DNA of 33,353 nucleotides. It comes from a virus. The stretch is taken from IMG/VR virus record IMGVR_UViG_3300033182_000600, positions 1 to 33,353 of that record; one strand, written 5' to 3'. Below are positions 14,341-21,709 of this stretch, piece after piece; position 1 is the stretch's first letter; each line of letters starts with the position of its first letter. Both the position numbers and the translations under genes were made by a program. The notes under the pieces are model-generated. The model worked only from the letters and a program-made list of their open reading frames with translations. It had not been told where the DNA came from and ran no database searches.

Positions 14341-15450
14341 TTATACCTCATGTGCTTTACCAAGGACTTTCATGAAACCTCTTTCAGTCCTTTGGAGTTG
14401 ATTGATAATTTTTTTCTTTTCGGATGAATCCAGACTGTCAATGTATTTGACTAGAATCTGAGCAGTAAGGGGTTCAATTGGAATACTGGTCCCATCAGCT
14501 AAAGTCACTTCTCCATCAGTTTTAGACTTAGTCATTTTTTGGAGGTCACTTCTCAAATCCTCATACAAGACACTAGAAAAATTTAAAATGAATGAATCTT
14601 GTACATACTCATAATCACCAGGCATTCCACTTGAACCTCTCTTTTTGGTCCATCCTACAACACGATCCAGACCCCATCTTTTCATGTGGTTTTCAACGTC
14701 TTTTGTGTTCTTTAATTTTTTTCTTTCCAGATTTGCTACGTCATCTTTCATGTCATCTGGAATGTCTTTGATGTCTTTACCGACATAGTCCCTTGGTAAT
14801 TTTACACCAGTACCTTCTGGTTCTTGTTTTTCTGGTTCTGGTTTTTGATCTTCTGGCTCAGGTGTTGGTTCTTGTTTTTCTGGTTCTGGTTTTTGATCTT
14901 CTGGCTCAGGTGTTGGTTCTTGCTTTTCTGGTTCTGGTTTTTGATCTTTTGACTCAGGCTTCATTGTAGATGGTAAATCCATATCATCTAACGATTCACC
15001 TCTTTGAACCTTAACTTTTATTTCTCTGTTGAATCTATTTGCTTGATTTCCAGCTTCTTTTTCTAATTCTACTATATCATCGTTATTTGGATTTTTATAT
15101 TCACTTCCAAATTTGATTCCCATTTTTCCAAGATCATCATTGCCTGGATCAGGTTTTTTAGGGTCTATAAAATAAGATAATGTTTCTTCTTTTTTAGTGT
15201 TTGGGTTATAAGTTTTTACATTAATATCATACCCATATTCAGCATTATCCTTTTTCTCTTTCTGAGATTTTTCAGCATTATCCTTTTTCTCTTTCTGAGA
15301 TTCTTTGTAACCCTTGATTTTATCCTTGACTTTTTTATAGGCCTTACCACCAACACCCCACAGAGCCATAGCACCCATTAGTGCAGCACCAATGGGTCCA
15401 ATTTCGTTTATTTTCTGTTGTTCTACTATAAACTCTCTGTAGGTCTTCAT
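14341..15450 (-). CDS. internal-protein-like head protein with capsid-targeting N terminus and Pro/Glu repeats
   Basis: A 369-residue protein. Residues 1-10, MKTYREFIVE, closely resemble the capsid-targeting sequence of T4 internal proteins (MKTYQEFIAE in IPIII), which gp21 cuts after the Glu. A second (L/I)xE site is INE16. Immediately after it comes a hydrophobic segment (about 17-35, IGPIGAALMGAMALWGVGG), then a duplicated SQKEKKDNAE, and a Pro/Glu-rich rod of a 16-residue unit (about 165-212). The C-terminal third is mixed alpha/beta. Inference: it is packed in the head, trimmed and possibly ejected with the DNA, its hydrophobic helix contacting a membrane. Its start overlaps the 67-like gene stop as TAATG. 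Confidence 0.85.
   Translation of the reverse strand: MKTYREFIVEQQKINEIGPIGAALMGAMALWGVGGKAYKKVKDKIKGYKESQKEKKDNAEKSQKEKKDNAEYGYDINVKTYNPNTKKEETLSYFIDPKKPDPGNDDLGKMGIKFGSEYKNPNNDDIVELEKEAGNQANRFNREIKVKVQRGESLDDMDLPSTMKPESKDQKPEPEKQEPTPEPEDQKPEPEKQEPTPEPEDQKPEPEKQEPEGTGVKLPRDYVGKDIKDIPDDMKDDVANLERKKLKNTKDVENHMKRWGLDRVVGWTKKRGSSGMPGDYEYVQDSFILNFSSVLYEDLRSDLQKMTKSKTDGEVTLADGTSIPIEPLTAQILVKYIDSLDSSEKKKIINQLQRTERGFMKVLGKAHEV
14819..14962 (-). repeat. 48-bp tandem repeat encoding a Pro/Glu rod
   Basis: Three consecutive 48-bp units (14819-14866, 14867-14914 and a diverged 14915-14962) encode a 16-residue unit built of PEPEKQEP and TPEPEDQK. The first two units look identical. Confidence 0.9.
15238..15303 (-). 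repeat. 33-bp tandem duplication
   Basis: Two 33-bp units (15238-15270 and 15271-15303) differ only at their last base and encode the duplicated SQKEKKDNAE block. Confidence 0.9.
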
Positions 15451-15647
15451 TACTCTGTCGGTTCTGATGTTGCTGGTGCATCTTGTTGAGTCACAGAGTT
15501 GAACATTGATTGAGCAACTTCTGCTTTCTTTGATTCAATTGCATTCATAACCTTATTTGCTAAAACACTCTGAATGGCATCCTTTACTTTGGACCCATCC
15601 CCCGAGTAAGAATATTTTACAATGTCTTCTGGAGTGTAATCACTCAT
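15450..15647 (-). CDS. small prohead core protein, gp67-like
   Basis: A 65-residue protein, YTPEDIVKYSYSGDGSKVKDAIQSVL then NKVMNAIESKKAEVAQSMF, followed by a short polar tail. The two-helix pattern, with ARTIDLIKEEKIAIARNF in T4 gp67 aligning to NKVMNAIESKKAEVAQSMF, and the location between portal and protease genes support a gp67-type prohead core component. The acidic tail of T4 gp67 is much shorter here. It has its own TATAAATA promoter 32 bp upstream. Confidence 0.78.
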   Translation of the reverse strand: MSDYTPEDIVKYSYSGDGSKVKDAIQSVLANKVMNAIESKKAEVAQSMFNSVTQQDAPATSEPTE

Positions 15648-15678
15648 AACTTTACCCTATATTTGAGGTTACTGATTA

Positions 15679-15686
15679 TATTTATA
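15679..15686 (-). promoter_or_regulatory. late promoter TATAAATA (head-core operon)
   Basis: Exact minus-strand TATAAATA 32 bp before the 67-like ATG at 15647. It separates the adhesion island from the head-assembly genes. Confidence 0.85.
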
Positions 15687-15738
15687 CTAAACCAACTTTG
15701 GAAAGTTTATACTTCTAAATATTTTGAACATATATTCA

Positions 15739-16086
15739 TTACGGTTTATCAGGCCAAATAACATTTGTCAAATCTCCATTCTCGTCAAGTTGAGGGTTAG
15801 CATCTATTGTAATGTCTCTGAGTGCTTGACGATAATCCAGCCATGCTTGCTTGTTCAAATGAGTGTAGTCTGCCAAACCCCACGGAACATCAGTCTCTAA
15901 AAGCAATTGGTCTCTTTGACTTCTCAACTGGTCAATCGCAGGAACATAATCAGGAGGTTCTGGTGTGTTGCCTTCTGCCAACCACGCAAGGTATTCCTGA
16001 TAGTGACGGTTTCCTCGGTCATTTGGAATAGTTGAATTTTTTTCAGTGTTCAGAATGTTGTCCGAGTCTTTTATAAGTTTATACAT
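15739..16086 (-). CDS. tail fibre assembly chaperone-like protein, copy 3
   Basis: A 115-residue protein whose C-terminal half follows the phage tail assembly chaperone (Phage_tail_APC-type) pattern: LRSQRDQLLLETD, W..YRQALRDI, then a proline-marked VIWPDKP end. Such proteins help a fibre encoded just upstream to fold or attach. It begins 2 bases after the 274-aa fibre gene and is the last of three homologous genes in the island. The N-terminal half (MYKLIKDSDNILN) is not shared with the other two. Confidence 0.82.
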   Translation of the reverse strand: MYKLIKDSDNILNTEKNSTIPNDRGNRHYQEYLAWLAEGNTPEPPDYVPAIDQLRSQRDQLLLETDVPWGLADYTHLNKQAWLDYRQALRDITIDANPQLDENGDLTNVIWPDKP

Positions 16087-16088
16087 TT

Positions 16089-16913
16089 TTATAACTCCGC
16101 GTCATAAATCAAATTTCCATAAAATCCAGAACCCGCACTAGATAAATCTAACCTTCCTCCTGAAAATTTTGAATCATAAATTGATGTTGCTGTTACGCTA
16201 GTAGTGGTTATAATACCGTATGAACCAACTGTCACTAAGTTTTCGCCAGTAAATTCAGGAGTTGTTCTCATTACAACAGGAAATACGATGTTAGACGGGT
16301 GATATGTAATGCTGGCAGTAGCATCTGTTCTTTGGTAATACCCGATATATTTTTGATAATACCTCTGACACAACGCCAACTCCACACCATAAGGTCGGTG
16401 TTCAAACGGTGTGGCAGTAGAACCTGTTTCAAGTTGGACTTTGCTCAAGTTTGTCAGTGTTCCACCAAATCTAATCCAGAGATGCTTACTATACTCTGTT
16501 GCTTCATTCACAGTGATGTTTCCACCATTTGAAACTGTGGTCCAAGTTAGCCCACTATCTGGACCATCACCTGCTGTCGTGTCTGTTGAAACTACATAGG
16601 ATGCCGTTATGTCTGAACCAGCATCTTGCCAACTCAATGTGTATGTTCCGTTGAACACATTTTTGTCCTCAACTCCCTGATACAGATAAGTTCCATCGTA
16701 ATACCATCGGTCGTAATTGTAATCAGATGATGTTGCTGTGATGGATGCTGCGCCTCTTTGATTGACTTGGAAATTTCCATTGATGATGAGATTACGGAAA
16801 CCAGAGAGTTGACCACCATTCACGTTAGATGTAGTGATTCCATTAGAAAAATTTGGACCACCGTTGCCTGCTTTATTGTAGATGTTATCTATGTACAGTG
16901 TTGATGATGACAT
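16089..16913 (-). CDS. tail fibre/adhesin-like protein, 274 aa (pair 3)
   Basis: The protein opens with SSSTLYIDNIYNKAG, a short fibre-attachment-like segment. Residues about 39-54 (FRNLIINGNFQVNQRG) and about 158-195 (VQLETGSTATPFEHRP then ELALCQRYYQKY) are the two hallmark blocks of a carbohydrate-binding-like beta-sandwich common in marine phage tail proteins. It probably contacts surface sugars of the host. It abuts chaperone copy 2 upstream and chaperone copy 3 downstream, forming a fibre/chaperone pair. Confidence 0.82.
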   Translation of the reverse strand: MSSSTLYIDNIYNKAGNGGPNFSNGITTSNVNGGQLSGFRNLIINGNFQVNQRGAASITATSSDYNYDRWYYDGTYLYQGVEDKNVFNGTYTLSWQDAGSDITASYVVSTDTTAGDGPDSGLTWTTVSNGGNITVNEATEYSKHLWIRFGGTLTNLSKVQLETGSTATPFEHRPYGVELALCQRYYQKYIGYYQRTDATASITYHPSNIVFPVVMRTTPEFTGENLVTVGSYGIITTTSVTATSIYDSKFSGGRLDLSSAGSGFYGNLIYDAEL

Positions 16914-17345
16914 TTATTCTCTTACTGGCCACGAATTGAAAACTAATTCTCCATTTTCATTCAATGTTGGTGCTTCTATGTTTCCTGCCTCAATTTCCTG
17001 TGGAAGATTTCGTAAAGCACTTCTATATGTTTTAAGTTCAGTAATATCTATTTCTTCTTCAATTCCACGAGTAACTTCCCAGTCTGTTTCGTTGAGTAAT
17101 CTAGTTCTTTCTAAACGAAGAAGACGAAGTGGTTCGGCTGCTTGGAGTTCTTGGATTTTTGCTTGGATTTCTTCCCAAGTCACTCCAAAATCGTCTGAAT
17201 TAGAACTTTCAATTCCACATTGATTTTCATCTACGCCAACAATCTTTTTGAACATTTGAAGAAATTCTTGCTCATTTGTTGGAGTTCCTCTCATAACCCA
17301 ATCGGTTATTCCTAGTTCATTTATTGCTTGTGTTACATCTATCAT
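16914..17345 (-). CDS. tail fibre assembly chaperone-like protein, copy 2
   Basis: A 143-residue protein. The C-terminal half matches the pattern of the other two chaperone-like genes: LRLLRLERTRLLNETDW, TYRSALRNLPQE, LNENGELVFNSWP. The N-terminal half (MIDVTQAINELGITDWVMRGTP) differs and may select the fibre partner. The start overlaps the stop of the 200-aa fibre by four bases. Confidence 0.82.
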   Translation of the reverse strand: MIDVTQAINELGITDWVMRGTPTNEQEFLQMFKKIVGVDENQCGIESSNSDDFGVTWEEIQAKIQELQAAEPLRLLRLERTRLLNETDWEVTRGIEEEIDITELKTYRSALRNLPQEIEAGNIEAPTLNENGELVFNSWPVRE

Positions 17346-17944
17346 TGCGCAATCTCATAAACGGTTATGTGATGGGCAGCACGACAATCAACGTTATTGT
17401 CGTTTCTATTACCAATGTATAGAGTATACGAACTACTACATTTAGCGGTCAATACGAAATCAATTTGCGATAATGATGTCGTTGTATCCTCAAGAGTTGT
17501 TCCATAAAACATTTTCATCTGTATAGCAGTGCTAACAGCATAAAGATTGCTCAATGGGTTCACATCATCCGTACTCGGGGTGACTAGTTGAGTAGTGGTT
17601 ACTCCAGAAATTGTTTTATTCAATCTAACATCATTCGCGCCAGAACCAGTTGCCCCATAATTGAAACTAAATGAAATCAGCAATTTTGAACCAATTGCTT
17701 TGGGTGTAATGCTTACCGCAAGATTAGTATTGGTGTATGCTGCGCTGGTATGTGAAGATGGTAATTTACTTGTAGTGTTTACCATTTGAATAACATGCCC
17801 AGCAGGAAAAGTAACATTACCACTCAAAGCACCTGCCGCACTCATTATTTCAGTTCCAGAACTACTCTTCAGAGAATTTTCCAGAACTATTCCGTTTCCC
17901 GATGTCTTTTCTTGTAGTGCGTCTACTTTGATTATTGATGCCAT
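17342..17944 (-). CDS. tail fibre/adhesin-like protein, 200 aa (pair 2)
   Basis: The N-terminal ~45 residues (IIKVDALQEKTSGNGIVLEN then SSGTEIMSAAGALSGNVTFP) are shared with the 251-aa fibre at 18222-18977, down to the DNA level, and look like an attachment or trimerisation segment. The C-terminal ~130 residues are an unrelated beta-rich tip (VVVAST-poor, Thr/Ser/Asn-rich, ending AHHITVYEIAQ) similar in style to receptor-binding tips of marine phages. Linked by one-base and four-base overlaps to chaperone copies 1 and 2. Confidence 0.8.
   Translation of the reverse strand: MASIIKVDALQEKTSGNGIVLENSLKSSSGTEIMSAAGALSGNVTFPAGHVIQMVNTTSKLPSSHTSAAYTNTNLAVSITPKAIGSKLLISFSFNYGATGSGANDVRLNKTISGVTTTQLVTPSTDDVNPLSNLYAVSTAIQMKMFYGTTLEDTTTSLSQIDFVLTAKCSSSYTLYIGNRNDNNVDCRAAHHITVYEIAQ
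17805..17864. repeat. 60-bp repeat shared by two fibre genes, copy A
   Basis: Sixty bases matching 18838-18897 with two mismatches, both at third codon positions, coding the shared SSGTEIMSAAGALSGNVTFP block. Confidence 0.92.
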
Positions 17945-18225
17945 TATTCAGTCTCTGATGGTTTCGTGGGCCATTCAACATTAGTAAGATTCCCATTCTC
18001 ATCTAACTCTGGCTGTGCTGTCTCGGGTAAATCACGAAGTGCTTGCATGTAAACTGCCCATTCTTGTGGTACTGCTTGTCCTTGTGAGTATGCTCTCAGT
18101 GTTATATAGTCTGTTTCTTGAAGTAATCTATTGCGTTCTGTTCTGAGTACCCGTAATGTATATTCTCCCAATGTAATATTTTCAATTTCTAATATAGGCT
18201 GAACGAGTTCTAAAAAATTATTCAT
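17944..18225 (-). CDS. tail fibre assembly chaperone-like protein, copy 1
   Basis: A 93-residue protein, the shortest of the three. LRVLRTERNRLLQETDY, W..YMQALRDLPE and ENGNLTNVEWPTKP match the other two copies nearly word for word. Only a short N-terminal segment precedes the conserved part. It overlaps the 251-aa fibre stop by four bases and the next fibre start by one. Confidence 0.82.
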   Translation of the reverse strand: MNNFLELVQPILEIENITLGEYTLRVLRTERNRLLQETDYITLRAYSQGQAVPQEWAVYMQALRDLPETAQPELDENGNLTNVEWPTKPSETE

Positions 18226-18977
18226 GCCAATCTCCTGATTTCTAACCTACCACCAGATATACTTGAATAAGTTCCATAAGTATAATTATTAAAAAACCTA
18301 ACACTTCCAACATCATCAAAATTTACAATAAATGAGAATACACCACAATAAGATATATTTTGTGCAGTGCCAGTTCCACCAGAATAACTATAAAAAGTTG
18401 TTCCATTTTCATCTTGCACGGTCACTTTTCCATTTGATGTCCATGCATAAGAATACCAATTACTATACCCAGTAAACAAATAATATTTACCATGATTGCC
18501 ATTATTTTTTAATGATATTCTATTATTAGAAAAATCTATCCAATCGTCTACCGATGGTTCAGTAGAAATTCCACCTGCATTTCCATACGCATCATAAGCG
18601 GGAGTTGAACTGCTAGACCAACCTTGATATGTAGAATACGCTTGTCCTGATAGTAAAATATCATATTGCCTAGATGCTCCACTACCCTGAACCATAGTGT
18701 TTTGATTCAATGCCCATGTGTATGCCTTACCATTGTGTGTCCCAAAATCAATACCAGAACCTAAAATTAATTTTGTAGTATTAATAGTGGATGGAAAAGT
18801 AACATTACTTCCTAATGTTGTATTATCAATGGTTGATGGAAAAGTAACATTACCACTCAAAGCACCCGCTGCACTCATTATTTCAGTTCCAGAACTATTG
18901 AGCAACGGACTATTCAGTTTGACTCCCGTTCCCTCTGCTGATTTTTCTATCTCATCTACGATTATTTTTCCACTCAT
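18222..18977 (-). CDS. tail fibre/adhesin-like protein, 251 aa (pair 1)
   Basis: Opens with SGKIIVDEIEKSAEGTGVKLN and the SSGTEIMSAAGALSGNVTFP block shared with the 200-aa fibre, then two short internal repeats (NVTFPSTI). The C-terminal ~160 residues form a distinct Tyr/Ser/Gly-rich beta domain (TGYSNWYSYAWTSNGKVTV, then VRFFNNYTYGTYSSISGG), probably the receptor-binding tip. Followed at once by chaperone copy 1. Confidence 0.8.
   Translation of the reverse strand: MSGKIIVDEIEKSAEGTGVKLNSPLLNSSGTEIMSAAGALSGNVTFPSTIDNTTLGSNVTFPSTINTTKLILGSGIDFGTHNGKAYTWALNQNTMVQGSGASRQYDILLSGQAYSTYQGWSSSSTPAYDAYGNAGGISTEPSVDDWIDFSNNRISLKNNGNHGKYYLFTGYSNWYSYAWTSNGKVTVQDENGTTFYSYSGGTGTAQNISYCGVFSFIVNFDDVGSVRFFNNYTYGTYSSISGGRLEIRRLA
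18838..18897. repeat. 60-bp repeat shared by two fibre genes, copy B
   Basis: Partner of 17805-17864, with two mismatches. It marks the conserved N-terminal part of otherwise unlike fibres and could serve for homologous exchange. Confidence 0.92.
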
Positions 18978-19180
18978 ACTATCGTCAGTGTTCCATTAAT
19001 TGTAATGATTGAATTTGCTGTAATTGGACCAGCCAATACACAATTATAATCAGCATCTATTGTAATATTTTCATTTAGTATACTTTTATTCACAACCAAA
19101 TGTTTTGCTTTTACAGAACCATCTTTACTTTGTTTTTCTAAAAAATCTGCTTTGAGAGTTCTAGAACCTAATAGTTTCAT
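18974..19180 (-). CDS. small beta-rich protein of the adhesion island, 68 aa
   Basis: A 68-residue protein. SRTLKADFLEKQSKDGSVKA is followed by short alternating hydrophobic/polar strands (LVVNKSILNENITIDADYN, GPITANSIITINGTLTIV) that read like a small beta-helix or beta-roll cap. Similar tiny proteins accompany fibre genes in marine phages. Function unknown. It overlaps both neighbours by four bases. Confidence 0.68.
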   Translation of the reverse strand: MKLLGSRTLKADFLEKQSKDGSVKAKHLVVNKSILNENITIDADYNCVLAGPITANSIITINGTLTIV

Positions 19181-19521
19181 GTTTGCTCCACTATTGATAA
19201 AGAAACATCAAAAGAACTTGCTGTATTAGATGTAACTTTTAATACATCTGAGGCATTTAAAATCAACTTATTTCCAGACATAATTTCTAATGCAGTTCCT
19301 GTTGGTACAACTAAATTTTTTGCAAAATTTACAGATTGACTCGCATCGTTATCATCTATATATACACCAATTTTAATATCATTATCTATTATATTTGAAA
19401 TTGTAAATCCTATTACAATAGTAGTTGTAAGAGATGGTACTGTATATACAGATGCATTTGCACCTCCTGTAGAATAATTAGTTCCACCATTATATGTTTT
19501 GAGTAAGAGTGTATTTGCCAT
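19177..19521 (-). CDS. small beta-sandwich virion-type protein, 114 aa
   Basis: A 114-residue Thr/Ser/Asn-rich protein. The block LEIMSGNKLILNASDVLKVTSN near the C terminus is characteristic of small virion-associated proteins found next to fibre genes in marine and other phages. No cysteine, no signal peptide. The likely role is a fibre or baseplate accessory; not recognised more precisely. Confidence 0.72.
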   Translation of the reverse strand: MANTLLLKTYNGGTNYSTGGANASVYTVPSLTTTIVIGFTISNIIDNDIKIGVYIDDNDASQSVNFAKNLVVPTGTALEIMSGNKLILNASDVLKVTSNTASSFDVSLSIVEQT

Positions 19522-19528
19522 TTATAAA

Positions 19529-20248
19529 TCAACCGAAAATTATTGAATTAATGAAAGCGTCATCCTGAATCGGTGTAAGATCACTTGTCAATGCAACAGT
19601 ACCAGTACTGTCTGGTAATGTTATTGTTCTATCTCCTGTAGGATCACCACCTTTTAAAGTTGTTTCATATGGGTCGGCTGTAGTACCTTCAAATTTAAGA
19701 TCAAATCCAGCATTCAAATAGATACCATTTTGATTTATACGAACAGGAATATCGTTTGAACCACCATTCTTTACAGCAAATTCAATTATTCCATCTTCAG
19801 ATCCAGATGTGACATCACCTATTTTTCCAGTGATCTTAGCATAAACTTGAGAACTGCCTGCATCATTATCTCCCCGAAACTTCAACTGTCCAAGATAGTC
19901 TGCAGTTGCTGGAGTACTAGAATCACGAACTAAATCAATAATCGGACCTGCATCAACTCCATCATTGGTGGTCGTAATCGTAACAGAAGGTGTAACTGTA
20001 CTGGTCCCTGCAATATCAATATTTCCAGTTCCAGTTATGTCGTTGCTGTTTAGGTCAAGATTCCCACCAAGTTGGGGAGTAGTATCATCTACTATATCAG
20101 CAAGTCCTCCTCCACCAATCTCTTTGACTGTTCCTGAGTCATTAATGTAAAGTTTTTGAGTAGAAGTATCTACTGCTACTTCACCAGAAACAATGTCACT
20201 CGTAGTAGGAGTTGTGGTTCCTCTTTTGAGTTTAATTACTGTTGCCAT
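19529..20248 (-). CDS. tail fibre-like protein, 239 aa
   Basis: The N-terminal segment IKLKRGTTTPTTSDIVSGEVAVDTS then KLYINDSGTVKEIG is the short N-terminal motif used by many phage fibres to join the virion. The middle contains NLDLNSNDITGTGNIDIAG beta-repeat sequence, and the C terminus (DRTITLPDSTGTVALTSD) is the common fibre-stalk motif. The protein lacks an obvious large tip and may act as a connector, or work with the collagen-like fibre encoded just before it. Confidence 0.8.
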   Translation of the reverse strand: MATVIKLKRGTTTPTTSDIVSGEVAVDTSTQKLYINDSGTVKEIGGGGLADIVDDTTPQLGGNLDLNSNDITGTGNIDIAGTSTVTPSVTITTTNDGVDAGPIIDLVRDSSTPATADYLGQLKFRGDNDAGSSQVYAKITGKIGDVTSGSEDGIIEFAVKNGGSNDIPVRINQNGIYLNAGFDLKFEGTTADPYETTLKGGDPTGDRTITLPDSTGTVALTSDLTPIQDDAFINSIIFG

Positions 20249-20266
20249 AATGTAATACCTTTTTTA

Positions 20267-21709
20267 TTAGTAAGTTCCACCGTCAATTATATTTGTCCAA
20301 TCAGGTGTTCCACTATTAGAGTACAGGAAGTAACCATCCGTTCCAGCCCCAGTTGCTTGTACTGCACCAGTTCCATTCCCGTAGAGTAATCCGTTTGAAG
20401 TGAATGTTGTTGCTCCAGTACCACCGTTTGTAACAGGAAGAGTTCCCGTTACCTTACTAGTTAGGTCAATAGATCCAGCCAACATAGCATTAGTAATGCC
20501 AAGTGCCTTAACTTGTAAGGCATCAGAAGAAACTTCAATTGACGAATTATCTACTGCAACATCAAGTGTAACTGAATCTGATACAGCAGATACTGTAGAT
20601 GTAATTGCTGAACCACCAGTAATAGTAAGAGTGTCCCCAAGGTCAACTACTCTAGAATTCGTACCATCCGTAACCGTAATAGTAGAATTACCAGATCCAC
20701 CAGTTGGGGCAGATGCTTTCCATTTTTTAGCAGTTGAATTCCATGTTAATACGAAACCATTATTCGGATTTTTGACTGAGTCATAATCAACATCGTCTAA
20801 CTTGTGGAGATTAACTTCACCCCCACCAGTTAAAATAGGTGCACCAGAAGAAGAAAAATTTATTGAAGAAATTCTTTGGTTTAATTTATTTATTTCTTTC
20901 TTATAATACTCATCATCTATATCTTTTCCCGCAGGACCAGTGTCACCTTTTTCTCCCTGATCGCCTTTTTCACCTTGTGGACCCTGTGGACCCCGTTCAC
21001 CTTGGTCGCCTTTTTCACCTTGTGGTCCTTGAATTCCTTGTATACCTTGAGGGCCTTGGTCACCACGATCACCTTTTTCTCCTTGGTCTCCTTTTTTACC
21101 TTGAAGTCCTTGAGGACCAATTGAGCCAGTATCACCCTTTAATCCCTGTGGACCCTGTGGACCCCGTTCACCTTGGTCGCCTTTTTCACCTTGTGGTCCT
21201 TGAATTCCTTGTATACCTTGAGGGCCTTGGTCTCCTTTATCACCCTTCAGTCCTTGAATTCCTTGTTCCCCTTGTGGACCCTGTTCACCTTTCTCACCCT
21301 GCTCCCCTTGTGGACCTTGAATACCCTGATCACCCTTCTCACCCTTCTCACCTTGTGGGCCTTGAATACCCTGCTCACCTTGTGGACCTTGAATACCCTG
21401 ATCACCCTTCTCACCTTGTGGGCCTTGAATACCCTGCTCACCTTGTGGGCCAGCAAGACCTGGCACACCTTGAAATCCTCTTGGTCCTCTAAGACCTTCT
21501 AGTCCCTGTGGACCTTGTTCACCTCGTTCACCTTGTGGACCTTGTGTAATCGTTTGTTCTATTAATTGATAATACTCTTCGTACAAACGATTTACCTCAG
21601 AGTCCAGTTTTTCCCTAAGTTTTTCAACCTCAGATTTTGTATACTGAAGACTAGTAGCAAGAACTTTTGCACTATTCAGATCAACTTTATCCGATATACT
21701 CATGCTCAT
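20267..21709 (-). CDS. collagen-like tail fibre protein
   Basis: A 480-residue protein in three parts. Residues 1-56 are a helical, coiled-coil-like region ([26 protein letters not shown]). Residues 57-263 are 69 uninterrupted Gly-X-Y triplets, mostly [12 protein letters not shown] and GEQ, expected to form a bacterial-type collagen triple helix (no hydroxyproline needed). Residues 264-480 hold a second short coil and the stalk/tip with [14 protein letters not shown], a classic fibre motif. It overlaps the portal stop by 23 bases. Strong purine bias gives long false ORFs on the opposite strand. Confidence 0.92.
   Translation of the reverse strand: MSMSISDKVDLNSAKVLATSLQYTKSEVEKLREKLDSEVNRLYEEYYQLIEQTITQGPQGERGEQGPQGLEGLRGPRGFQGVPGLAGPQGEQGIQGPQGEKGDQGIQGPQGEQGIQGPQGEKGEKGDQGIQGPQGEQGEKGEQGPQGEQGIQGLKGDKGDQGPQGIQGIQGPQGEKGDQGERGPQGPQGLKGDTGSIGPQGLQGKKGDQGEKGDRGDQGPQGIQGIQGPQGEKGDQGERGPQGPQGEKGDQGEKGDTGPAGKDIDDEYYKKEINKLNQRISSINFSSSGAPILTGGGEVNLHKLDDVDYDSVKNPNNGFVLTWNSTAKKWKASAPTGGSGNSTITVTDGTNSRVVDLGDTLTITGGSAITSTVSAVSDSVTLDVAVDNSSIEVSSDALQVKALGITNAMLAGSIDLTSKVTGTLPVTNGGTGATTFTSNGLLYGNGTGAVQATGAGTDGYFLYSNSGTPDWTNIIDGGTY
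20976..21061. repeat. 86-bp exact direct repeat in collagen gene, copy A
   Basis: Identical over 86 bases to 21147-21232, offset 171 bp (57 codons, 19 Gly-X-Y triplets). A recent internal duplication or gene-conversion tract. Confidence 0.93.
21147..21232. repeat. 86-bp exact direct repeat in collagen gene, copy B
   Basis: Second copy of 20976-21061. The offset is a multiple of three codons per Gly-X-Y, so unequal exchange would keep both frame and triplet register. Confidence 0.93.

Noticed and set aside
14819-15303. CRISPR-like regular repeats
   Set aside because: The units are directly adjacent, lack unique spacers and stay in frame within a protein; they are coding tandem repeats.
15661-15738. 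AACTTT/AAAGTT palindrome as a terminator for the adhesion island
   Set aside because: The stem is short and AT-rich and no T run follows on the minus strand, so it is too weak to call.
19529-20248. Possible diversity-generating retroelement, suggested by a tropism-determinant-like N terminus
   Set aside because: No reverse transcriptase, no template/variable repeat pair and no C-lectin tip are seen in the window.
20839-21502. Long plus-strand frames opposite the collagen region (217 and 109 residues)
   Set aside because: They are low-complexity Leu/His/Tyr or Thr/Leu repeats produced by the antisense of Gly-X-Y codons, with no Shine-Dalgarno and no family.
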